A stretch of DNA of 64,000 nt from Fen-1359 sp963710355 (GTDB lineage Bacteria > Planctomycetota > Phycisphaerae > Sedimentisphaerales > Anaerobacaceae). Position 1 is the first letter of the stretch; each line of letters begins with the position of its first letter. The notes below the pieces were generated by a model. It was not told the origin of the DNA, ran no database searches, and saw only the letters and a program-made list of their open reading frames with translations. Of the stretch, positions 7,464 through 16,000 are shown one piece after another. The position numbers and the translations under genes are program-made. Location of the stretch: assembly GCA_963710355.1 (NCBI GenBank), contig CAVPZU010000003.1, positions 434,001 through 498,000 of the forward strand, written 5' to 3'.

Positions 7464-8300
7464 ATGAGAACAATTGCAGTCGTTAATCAAAAAGGCGGTT
7501 GCGGCAAGACCACAGTATCCATCAATCTCGCCGCCGGGCTGGCTGAACTGGGCAAAAAGACCCTGCTGGTTGATATGGACCCGCAGTCGCATTGTGCCGT
7601 AGGCCTTGCCGTCCCTGAAGAGCAGATTGAACAAAGCATTTACGATGTGCTGATAAGCAAGAGCAGAAACGAGCCGATAAAATTATCCGAAATCCTCTGG
7701 CAGATTAACGAACGGTTTGATTTGGCGCCTGCCAGCATTGACCTGTCGGCATTTGAGCAGCAAATGACAGACATAGCCGATCGCGACTGCTGCCTGGCAA
7801 AAGTGCTTGAAGAAGCGAAGGGCAGTTTTGATTATGTCATAATTGATTGTCCGCCTGCTGTGGGGCTGCTTACTTTCAACGCCCTGCGGGCAGCCACCGA
7901 TGTCATCGTGCCGGTCGAGACGGGTTATTTTGCACTGCACGGCTTAAGCAGGCAGCTCGAGACGTTAAGTATTTTGTGCGAGCGCTGCGGGCATAAGATA
8001 ATCGTCAAGGTCCTCGCAAGTATGTACGACATCAGGACCAAAATGGCCCGCGAGATTATTGCGGAGCTGCGGTCGTGCTTCGGCGAGAAGATGTTTAAAA
8101 CAACCGTCAATTTCAATACCAAGATAAAGGAGGCTGCCAGTTTCGGCCAGCCCATTCTCGAGTACGACCCCGCAAGCAAAGGCCGGTCGGATTTCCGCGC
8201 TGGCCGACGAGGTTATCAGTTCCGAGACAATGCAACAGCGAAAGGAGCTTGTCAATTCGTTATCCGCCCAGCTCGAATCAATAAGCTCAAGTGCGGATGA
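7464..8300 (+). CDS. ParA-family ATPase, N-terminal part of a fused gene
   Basis: Deviant Walker A KGGCGKTT at residues 10-17, Walker A' DMDPQ near 38-42 and Walker B VIIDCPP mark a ParA/MinD-type partitioning or positioning ATPase. The start ATG at 7464 follows GGAGAA and gives the usual MRTIAVVNQKGG opening. After PILEYDPASKG the frame is lost: the expected ALADEVI continues one frame over from 8197, so one extra C at 8195/8196 breaks the gene and the last 35 residues of this frame are spurious. No parB lies nearby, so a role in plasmid-style partition is unlikely; positioning of a protein or storage body is possible. Confidence 0.85.
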   Translation: MRTIAVVNQKGGCGKTTVSINLAAGLAELGKKTLLVDMDPQSHCAVGLAVPEEQIEQSIYDVLISKSRNEPIKLSEILWQINERFDLAPASIDLSAFEQQMTDIADRDCCLAKVLEEAKGSFDYVIIDCPPAVGLLTFNALRAATDVIVPVETGYFALHGLSRQLETLSILCERCGHKIIVKVLASMYDIRTKMAREIIAELRSCFGEKMFKTTVNFNTKIKEAASFGQPILEYDPASKGRSDFRAGRRGYQFRDNATAKGACQFVIRPARINKLKCG

Positions 8301-8955
8301 GCTGCTTGGTTCCACAAAGCAGTCACCGGCAGCCAAGAAACCTCTCGTAGCTGCACCGCCTGCAGAGAAACAACCTGTGGTAAGTTCGCCGAATCCATCT
8401 GTTCCGGCTGCCGTGACAACCAGTGGTGAGCCCGCCGCGGCGGGTCGAACAACCCTTTCCAAACCGTTGCCGGCGACACAATCCGCCTGCGGCGGACCGG
8501 CTTCCGTCGTCGGCGCCACTGTATCTGCACCTGTTGCAAGAGTTTCACAGACAGCCGCAAAGCCGACTGTATCAGCACAGCCGGTTGAAAGTCATAAGTC
8601 ACAAGTCGCCAGTCTCAAGGACAGTCACGACCCACCAATCACGAATCACCGGCGAAGTACCGAAGAGAAACTTTCGGATTATTACGGCGTCAGTCAGATA
8701 AACGATGCCGTTGTGTTTGTCACCCTTTACCCGCGAGCTGCAAAGGTCCAGATTGCCGGCGATTTCAACAACTGGCAACCCGAAAAAGCAGAAATGTCAA
8801 AGGTCGGCGAAAGCGGCGTCTGGCAGGCAAAGCTCAAGCTGCCGCCGGGAAAACACCAGTACCGCTTCGTCGTGGACGGCCAGTGGCAGCAGGACCCCTA
8901 TAACGAAAAAAGCAGGTCAATCCCTTCGGCGGCCTCAACTCCATTATTGACGTAA
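8197..8955 (+). CDS. ParA fusion, continuation: linker and glycogen-binding-like domain
   Basis: Continues the ParA protein with ALADEVISSETMQQRKEL, then a linker of about 120 residues rich in Pro, Ala, Ser and Val, then an E-set domain like the AMPK beta / CBM48 glycogen-binding module (VTLYPRAAKVQIAGDFNNW, later PPGKHQYRFVVDGQW). The Trp of GDFNNW and the HQYRFVVDG strand are hallmarks. Another break near 8919 puts the normal ending NPFGGLNSIIDVK into the third frame (8919-8960). A ParA ATPase tied to a carbohydrate-binding domain suggests positioning at, or control of, polysaccharide; this is inference. A 15-base palindrome (8482-8496) lies in the linker. Confidence 0.75.
   Translation, partial: ALADEVISSETMQQRKELVNSLSAQLESISSSADELLGSTKQSPAAKKPLVAAPPAEKQPVVSSPNPSVPAAVTTSGEPAAAGRTTLSKPLPATQSACGGPASVVGATVSAPVARVSQTAAKPTVSAQPVESHKSQVASLKDSHDPPITNHRRSTEEKLSDYYGVSQINDAVVFVTLYPRAAKVQIAGDFNNWQPEKAEMSKVGESGVWQAKLKLPPGKHQYRFVVDGQWQQDPYNEKSRSIPSAASTPLLT
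8482..8496. repeat. 15-base palindrome TCCGCCTGCGGCGGA, copy 2
   Basis: Lies in the sequence encoding the linker of the ParA fusion and contributes residues ACGG there. Confidence 0.5.
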
Positions 8956-9197
8956 AATAGTCGCTCGTTTCGCATCGCTCACATCTCGAACCTATACGTT
9001 GCTTCCCTTAAATCTTCATCTTTTCAACTAAAAACCCAACACTCAAACCTAAACGCTCCTCTGCGGCCTGCTATTTTAATTCTTTTTTTAATATTTTTCT
9101 CTTGCTTTTAGCGGAATCTTTATTTACCCTCACTGCCAAAGAGAGGCACGAACTTTCCGCAAAGAAAGCCGTGTGGTGATTTTCTGCAAACTTAGTG

Positions 9198-9608
9198 ATG
9201 CTGGGTACTCGAAAAGGAAAGTTTGTTCTCGAAATTGTTTTTATTGGGCTGCTCGGTGCCTCTCTATGCGCCGGCTCTGTCCATACATACGGCGGCAGCT
9301 TTGACCTGCCTATCCTCAGCAACCCAAACGAAACAAAAGGCTGGATGGATGATGCGATTGTCGTAATACTCGACCATTATGTCATCGGTGATATTGATGT
9401 TGTGGTAACTATTACTCACACCTGCGACTTTGACCTTCAGCTTTATTTGCAAAGTCCGTCGGGGACAAAGATTTGCCTGAATATGTATAACTACGACAAG
9501 GAATTCTTCGAAGGCGAAAACTACACGCAGACAATTTTCGACGATGAAGCTGCAGTTCCAATCAAGCAGGCCGATGCCCCATTTACAGGCCGATTTAAAC
9601 CGATGTAG
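9198..9608 (+). CDS. Secreted P-domain (proprotein convertase-like) protein, up to an in-frame stop
   Basis: Signal peptide about residues 8-26 (hydrophobic IVFIGLLGASLCAG). The rest looks like a P/Homo B domain: VVVTITHTCDFDLQLYLQSP, then GTKICL and an acidic segment ending FDDEAAVPI. The frame is stopped by TAG at 9606, but the same frame continues with a conserved P-domain ending and a PEP-CTERM tail (9609-9803). Whole length would be about 200 residues. ATG at 9198 is preferred over GTG at 9195; there is no clear ribosome site. Confidence 0.65.
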   Translation: MLGTRKGKFVLEIVFIGLLGASLCAGSVHTYGGSFDLPILSNPNETKGWMDDAIVVILDHYVIGDIDVVVTITHTCDFDLQLYLQSPSGTKICLNMYNYDKEFFEGENYTQTIFDDEAAVPIKQADAPFTGRFKPM

Positions 9609-9803
9609 CCGCTGGATATTTTCGATGGGCGGGACGTCTTCGGCCAGTGGAGGCTTCAGGTCTATGATGCCTACTTTGCCGACAGAGGTACTCTCAATAA
9701 CTTCGAGCTGATTGTAACGAACGCCCCGGAGCCGAGCACTATTTTGCTTTTCGCCGGCGGACTGCTCCTGACAAGGCTTTCCGGGTTTTTCCGCCGTCGT
9801 TAA
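9609..9803 (+). pseudogene. P-domain end and PEP-CTERM tail beyond the stop codon
   Basis: Read in the same frame as the gene before it: PLDIFDGRDVFGQWRLQVYD, then LNNFELIV, typical of the last strands of a P domain, then PEPSTILLFAGGLLLTRL with a following Arg cluster, a PEP-CTERM signal. So the TAG at 9606 interrupts an otherwise intact gene. A base error or a recent nonsense mutation is likeliest. The final four bases overlap the end of purE on the other strand. Confidence 0.65.
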
Positions 9804-10309
9804 TTGCCTTTTAGTTTTGAGTCCTGGTCGAGGACATTTTTCTCCTGCTCCTTTTTGAAATCGGTCAGTTTTTTAGCGAGGCTCTCGTCAGAAAGGGCGA
9901 GGATTTGAACGGCCAGTATCGCTGCGTTTTTTGCGCCGGGTTTTCCAACGGTCATTGTGGCAACAGGGACGCCGGGCGGCATCTGAACCGTGCTTAAAAG
10001 TGAATCGAGTCCGAGCAGGCCTTCTTTGGCGGCTATCGGAACGCCGATGACCGGCAGGGTCGTATTGGCAGCCATAGCGCCGGCCAAATGCGCCGCCATA
10101 CCCGCCGCTGCGATTATAATTTTTACACCCGACTTTGCTGCGTTCTGTGCAAAATCGGCTGCCGCCTTTGGCGTTCGATGGGCTGAAATGATGCGAACGA
10201 CAGGGTCAATGCCGAAATCCTTTAACTGCTCGATGCAGCCTGCCATTACCTCCATATCGCTTTGGGAACCCATCACAACTGCTACCGACCTTTTTTTGTC
10301 CGTTGCCAT
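9800..10309 (-). CDS. purE: N5-carboxyaminoimidazole ribonucleotide mutase
   Basis: Converts N5-CAIR to CAIR in purine synthesis, in the cytosol, as a homo-octamer in class I enzymes. Motifs: MGSQSD (residues 13-18) binding the phosphate, ISAHRTP (about 41-47) with the catalytic His, AGMAAHLAG and VPIAAKEGLLGLDSLLS, PGVPVATM. Length 169 is normal for class I PurE. No purK is adjacent in the window. It ends convergently with the P-domain gene, overlapping by four bases. Confidence 0.95.
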   Translation of the reverse strand: MATDKKRSVAVVMGSQSDMEVMAGCIEQLKDFGIDPVVRIISAHRTPKAAADFAQNAAKSGVKIIIAAAGMAAHLAGAMAANTTLPVIGVPIAAKEGLLGLDSLLSTVQMPPGVPVATMTVGKPGAKNAAILAVQILALSDESLAKKLTDFKKEQEKNVLDQDSKLKGN

Positions 10310-10400
10310 TTTTCTCGCCTTTAATTTCTTTCAATTCAAAAACTTCCTGTTATCATAATAACGCAGGTTTTCAAAGATTGCAAGAAGCAGGAGCCATAAA

Positions 10401-11285
10401 ATGCAGTGCAGAAAACCGATAGTTGCAGGCCAGTTTTACCCCGACGATAAGGACGACTGCCTGGCCGAAATAAAGGACTGCATAGAGAAGGATATCCGCC
10501 TATGGCGGAGCGGACAATTGCCGAAAGGAATCGTCGCAGGCATTGTCCCGCACGCAGGCTGGTTCTTCAGCGGCCAGGTTGCAGCTCTTGTTTTTGCCGC
10601 AATAAAAAAACAGAACGACAGGGTCGATACATTTATAATCTTCGGCACCGCACACAGCTATTTCGGCGCAACGGCCGCCCTTTATGACAAGGGCTGCTGG
10701 CAAAACCCGCTCGGCCAAATCCTCATAGATGAGCAGCTCGCCGAAATGGTTCTTAAAACCGGTCTGGCAGACGCCGACCCTGCCGCTCACCGCACCGAAC
10801 ACAGCATCGAGGTGCAGGTGCCATTCATTCAGTATCTATTCCCGGATGCGAAATTATTACCGATTATTGTCCCGCCTGCAAAAGGAGCGGTCGGCCTCGG
10901 CGAAGCAGTTGCAGACATTATAGGTGCGGAAAAGGGGAAAAAAATCATCTGCATTGGCTCAACCGACCTGACTCATTACGGCCCGCGATATGGTTTCACG
11001 CCTGTCGGCATCGGCCAAAAGGCTATTGAGTGGGCAGGCGACGTCAATGACAGGCAGTTTATTGATTTGGCAATTGCCCTCGAACCAGAAAAGCTGCTAA
11101 ATAGTGCCGTTGAAAACAGCAACGCCTGCGGCCCGGGTGCAGCAGCAGCGACCGTAGCAGCCGCAAAAAAACTCGGCAAAAAACAGGGTTTGCTCCTAAA
11201 ACAGACAAACAGCAGTGCAGTTTGCCTCGAAAAAATGAACAGCACCAGCAGCGAGTCTGTCGGCTACGCCGCTATCGTATTCTGA
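10401..11285 (+). CDS. MEMO1-family protein (AmmeMemoRadiSam system protein B)
   Basis: Cytosolic metal-binding protein of the MEMO1 fold, related to class III dioxygenases. Family signatures are AGQFYP (residues 9-14), VPHAGWFFSG, FGTAHS and RTEHSIEVQVPF, which supply the His ligands of the iron or copper site. Length 294 fits. In many bacteria it is found with an AMMECR1 domain gene and a radical SAM gene. The following gene is a radical SAM enzyme but of the B12-binding type and not the usual partner, so membership of that three-part system is not shown. Confidence 0.88.
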   Translation: MQCRKPIVAGQFYPDDKDDCLAEIKDCIEKDIRLWRSGQLPKGIVAGIVPHAGWFFSGQVAALVFAAIKKQNDRVDTFIIFGTAHSYFGATAALYDKGCWQNPLGQILIDEQLAEMVLKTGLADADPAAHRTEHSIEVQVPFIQYLFPDAKLLPIIVPPAKGAVGLGEAVADIIGAEKGKKIICIGSTDLTHYGPRYGFTPVGIGQKAIEWAGDVNDRQFIDLAIALEPEKLLNSAVENSNACGPGAAAATVAAAKKLGKKQGLLLKQTNSSAVCLEKMNSTSSESVGYAAIVF

Positions 11286-11366
11286 ATGGATTTGGACTTT
11301 TGACAAACTCTTTGTTATCTTATTTGTATAGTTTTCATTTGGACAAATAGTGTTAAGGCATTTATT

Positions 11367-13016
11367 GTGCTCGACACATCAAAGAACAGATACAGATTGC
11401 GGATAGTGATACCGGCGTATCCGGCCTTCAATATTTACTCCCGCATAGCCAACAGAACAACCGCTTTGGGGCCTGTCTGCGTGGCCAGTGCAGCCAATAA
11501 AATGGAAAAGTGGGATGTCGAGGTCATTGATGAAAATAATCTCGGCAGATTCGGACCGCGGGGGAAAGCGGGCGGAGCCGACCACGAATTTCTGCAAAAA
11601 ATAAGGCCTGCGGATGCGGTTGGTTTTTACGGAGGCCTGACCAGCACCATACCAAGACTCTATCAAATATCGCAGTTCTACAAACAGAAAGGGATTGTTA
11701 CAATCGCCGGCGGGCAGCATTTTGCGGAAGAAACCATTAGCCAGGCATTTGACGCTGGTATTGACTATATTGTCTTCGGTGAAGGGGAGCAAGCAATTAA
11801 GGAACTGCTGGAGGCCATCGAAGGCAATAGAAATTTGGATGAAGTTAAAGGCATTGCATATCTGAAAAACGGCAAACCTGTTTTTACCGCGAACAGGGAA
11901 CAGTTGACGGACTTTGACAGGTTGCCGCTGCCGGATTTCTCTTTAGTGCGCTACGCAAAGATTAAGATTTATCCGGTTGAGAGGATACGAGGCTGCGGGA
12001 TGGATTGTGAGTTCTGCACCGTCAAGGGCAGGCCGAGGCACGCCGAGCCTGAACGGCTGCTCGAGCAAATCAGTTCTCTGGTGGAGACGCGGAGAGCAAA
12101 ACAATTTTTCATAGTTGACGACCTTTTCGGCCAGCAGCGGGACGAAACGATAAGGTTCTGCAATATGCTCGCCGATTACGAGAAAAGAATCGGCAGAAGG
12201 CTCAATATTACCGTCCAGATAAGATTAGACAAGGCGCAGGACAGCGAGCTGCTTGATGCTATGCGGCAGGCGGGAATTCAGACGGTGGCCATCGGTTTTG
12301 AATCGCCCATCGAGGAGGAATTGGCCGCTATGAACAAGCACGTAAGCTCTGACGATATGCTGTCGCTCGCAAAAATATATCATAAATTCGGATTTATGGT
12401 ACACGGAATGTTTATATTCGGCTATCCGATGGCGGGAAACACGGATTTCAAAATGTCTATAAAGGAGCGTGAACACCGTTACAGGAATTTTATCAGGAAG
12501 GCCAAAATCGATACCGTGCAGGTATTACTGGCGGTTCCGCTGCCCGGCACAGAATTACGACAAAGGCTGGAAAATCAAAACCGGATTTACCCGCTCGACG
12601 ATGTCGGCTGGGAATATTATGACGGCAATTTTCCCCTGTTTGTGCCGGATGAGCCGCTGACCAGCGAAGGATTACAGATTGCCGCCAAAAAAATTATGGG
12701 CAGGTTCTATCAGTTTAAATATATGTTTCTGGTAGTTTTGAATATCTTATCATTTCCGTCTATTGTTTTCTTTCTTCATGACATCCGCTCCGGCTGGCGA
12801 ATGTGGTATCGGCCCTGGCGAAATTACCTGCTTCGTTTCGGCGGCTGGCTTACTATGAGGAAATGGTCATCAGAGTTCAAAAAAAATAATTTCACGCAGA
12901 AACTGCACATTGCACGTGAACGCCTGAAAAAGACACAAAGAAGTGCAGAGGTGCAAAGGCGCACAGGCACGAAAGATTTTGGCATATTAGGCATCCATGC
13001 CAAAGACACATATTAG
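11367..13016 (+). CDS. B12-binding radical SAM enzyme
   Basis: N-terminal cobalamin-binding Rossmann domain (about residues 10-150; IVIPAYP, ASAANKMEKWDVEVID, VGFYGG, TIAGGQHF, IVFGEGE) then a radical SAM domain with the cluster motif C210-x3-C214-x2-C217 (RIRGCGMDCEFC) and downstream FIVDDLFG and GFESPIEEELAAMNK. The C-terminus (from about 440) has a hydrophobic stretch and a basic tail, suggesting membrane contact. Such enzymes methylate or rearrange lipids, antibiotics or cofactors; the substrate is unknown. The start GTG at 11367 has a weak ribosome site. TTGACA at 11300 may be a -35 element for this gene. Confidence 0.85.
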   Translation: MLDTSKNRYRLRIVIPAYPAFNIYSRIANRTTALGPVCVASAANKMEKWDVEVIDENNLGRFGPRGKAGGADHEFLQKIRPADAVGFYGGLTSTIPRLYQISQFYKQKGIVTIAGGQHFAEETISQAFDAGIDYIVFGEGEQAIKELLEAIEGNRNLDEVKGIAYLKNGKPVFTANREQLTDFDRLPLPDFSLVRYAKIKIYPVERIRGCGMDCEFCTVKGRPRHAEPERLLEQISSLVETRRAKQFFIVDDLFGQQRDETIRFCNMLADYEKRIGRRLNITVQIRLDKAQDSELLDAMRQAGIQTVAIGFESPIEEELAAMNKHVSSDDMLSLAKIYHKFGFMVHGMFIFGYPMAGNTDFKMSIKEREHRYRNFIRKAKIDTVQVLLAVPLPGTELRQRLENQNRIYPLDDVGWEYYDGNFPLFVPDEPLTSEGLQIAAKKIMGRFYQFKYMFLVVLNILSFPSIVFFLHDIRSGWRMWYRPWRNYLLRFGGWLTMRKWSSEFKKNNFTQKLHIARERLKKTQRSAEVQRRTGTKDFGILGIHAKDTY

Positions 13017-13081
13017 CCGGCGGCGTCTAAACCAAAAACGGACAGACGAATCGCTAATTATTTAACCACTCAGGTCTTTTG

Positions 13082-16000
13082 CTATTTTTCATATTCCTCC
13101 ATCCAGACATTGGCGAATTCGGCGAAATCCTTAAAGTTCACAATTTTGTCGCCGTTGAAGTCACAAATGTTTTTAGCAGTATCATTAAGCCAGTTGATAC
13201 TGATGACGTAAACATCGCCGTAACCAATGGCACCGTTACAGTCAAGGTCATAGATGTTAGTGGCTGTGTAGTTCTGATCTATCACGTCATCCAGAACATA
13301 GGCGTATGCATTGCTGTTTGGGTCAAAAGTATAATAAGCTTTACTCGGTGTGACTGTGCCGGACCAGTTGTGAGGAACCCAAACCTTATAGTAACCGTTA
13401 GGATCGGTTGTAACAGAGTTTCCGCCATTATTTGCGCTTACCGCTACGCCCTTTATAGGCACATTGCAATCATTGTGGATATAGCCGCTAATGGCAAAGT
13501 CTAACAGCCTGCCGGCATAGCCCTGGTCATTCTGGTCTGCCAGAACATTGGTGTATGCCCTTTTATTCGGTTTAAATGCATAAGTGTGCTTCGTCGGTGT
13601 GACCTTGCCGGACCAGTTGTAATCCACCACCACTTTATAGTAACCGTTGGCATCGGTTATATCTGAGCCTCCGCCGTAACGGCTTGTGTATGGACCTCCG
13701 CCATTTTCCGCTGATACATTAACGTCATTGATTGGTGTAATTCCATTAGATTCCGTGATATAGCCGGAGATAACAAAGGTCGAAAGTGTTGCAGTGTAAT
13801 CATTCGCTTCATCTGCGGCAACATTGTTGTACAATATGCTGTTCGGTTCAAAGGTGTAACCTTCCTTTATCGGTGTAGTGGTGCCAGACCAGCCGTATGG
13901 CACCATTACTTCGTAGTAGCCATCGGCATCTGTAGTGTCTGTGCTTCCGCCATTATTATTGGCATCTATAAGGACACCTTCAACCGGCGTGTTACCATCG
14001 AGTTCTGTGACATAGCCGGAGATGGTGTATTTGTTCAGTGTTGCGATGTAATTATCGCCGGGGTGGTCTTCTGCAATGTTCGCGTAGACGCGCTGAGCAG
14101 GACTGAATATATAACCGGTCTTTGTAGGGACAACTGTGCCAAACCAGCCCCCATCGACCGCGCCACTATAATCGCCATTGGCATCAGATACAGGCGTACT
14201 GGGCAGACCGGTCATCGTTACCCCTGCCACTCCCGCGTTGCCGGAAATCGTATATGTATTGAGCGTCGCAGCGTAGTTCTCACCCGTGTGGTTTTCCGCA
14301 ACGCTTGTATACGTCCTGCGGGCAGGTGCAAATGTGTAGCCAGCCTTGGATGGTGTTACAGTCCCGCTCCAGCCGTAATCAACCGTTGCGCTGTAATTAC
14401 CACCGCCGCTGGTAACGGGATTACCGGGCAGGCCGCTCATCGTAACACCATCAAGTCCTGAACCGCTGCTGGTTACCGTACCGGAAATAGTGTACTGGAA
14501 CACCGTGCTTGTTATCTGCACATTGTCAATGTAAGCATACCTGTAGGAGGAACCGGCGGTGGTGCGGAACCTGATGCGGAAATTAGGATTGTTGTTGGCA
14601 TTAGTGTCCAAAGTATAATCTTTGGATACCCATGAGGTTGAGCCGCTCACCGTTTCAAGGGTAGTCCAAGAGCTGCCGTTGACAGACCAGTCGACAGTCA
14701 AGGTTATATTAGACGTACTGGTGACTTTTCGATCATATTTGACGTGAATTGTATTATAGCCTTCAGTACTTTCGCTTTTTGTTATCGAACTTGTTGAATT
14801 ACTGCCTGGAATTCCTGCACCATAGGAGCCTGTGTATTTTGCAGCAGTTGTAACGCTGGGACTGCCCGCTACTGTCCAGCCGCCTGCGGTGAAGCCGCCG
14901 CTTTCGAAACCATCGGACCACGGTAAAGGTGGAGCCGTAGTAAAACCCCAGACTGCACCGGTTGTTTTACCACCGGGTCCAAGTTCATCTATACGCCAGT
15001 AATATGTTGTATTGTTATTCATTGTTCCAGGGTTGAAGGTTGTCGTTGTCTGATTGCCCTGAAAAGTTCCTGGACTTGATGTGCCGAAGTACACATCGTG
15101 CGATGTTGCATTTGAACCAGATGTCCAACTGAGAGCTGCATTTTCGCTTACACCGCCTGCGCCGTCTGCAGGACTTGGGCTGGAAGCCTGACCTGGTAAT
15201 GGAGCTGTAGTGAAGTTCCAGACCAGACCTGTAGTTGTACCACCGGTATTCCTTTCATTGATACGCCAGTAGTAGGTTGTATTCGGTAGAAGAGTACCCG
15301 GGTCAAAAGTTGTACCCGTCTGGTTACCTCGGAATATCCCCGGACTTGTGGTGCCAAAATACACATCGTGCGAGGTCGCACCGGCACCAGCGGTCCAGCT
15401 AAGAACCGTGGCTATACCCACATTTGTTGCCCCGTTTGCCGGGCTTGGAGCAGAAGCCTGAGTAATCGCTATCGTCAGTCCCTTGATGCATACGTTGGTG
15501 TTCCCGCATCCGCTGTAGGTCGTTATGTCGGTGAATGTCGTACCATTGGAGCTTACGTAACTCTCTCCCGGGCTGGCAGTAGCGCCCGAAGAATAGCCCG
15601 CAAAGTCCATTTCTACCGGAATAGGGTAGTCATAGCCGGGAGTGGTGAACTTGACGACTATCGAAAAATTTTTACCTGTTGTCAGGTTGATTGGGGAAGC
15701 CAGAGGGATTGTATGGTAGCCCGAATTAGTAAGTGTGCCGGAAACAGAACCCAAAAGGTTTGAAAATGTGCTGCCATTGAAGGTGTCATAAATGGAGATT
15801 ATGTAAGAGGTGGCATCGACACCGGCGTACAGGCCAACCGCTGTTAGCCGCTCGTTCGCAGTAGGGGTAAAAATGTTGGCAGCCCACGCTGTCGAAGAAC
15901 CTGTATACCCCACAGATGTTGTCCATCCCAGCGGGTCGTATTGGTAGTTAGTTGCGTATGATGAGGTAGGGACAGCGTCGCAGAAGGCTACCGCGTACTT

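Noticed and set aside
9606..9608. TAG read as pyrrolysine
   Set aside because: Only one candidate site, no pyl genes or tRNA visible in the window; nonsense change or error is simpler.
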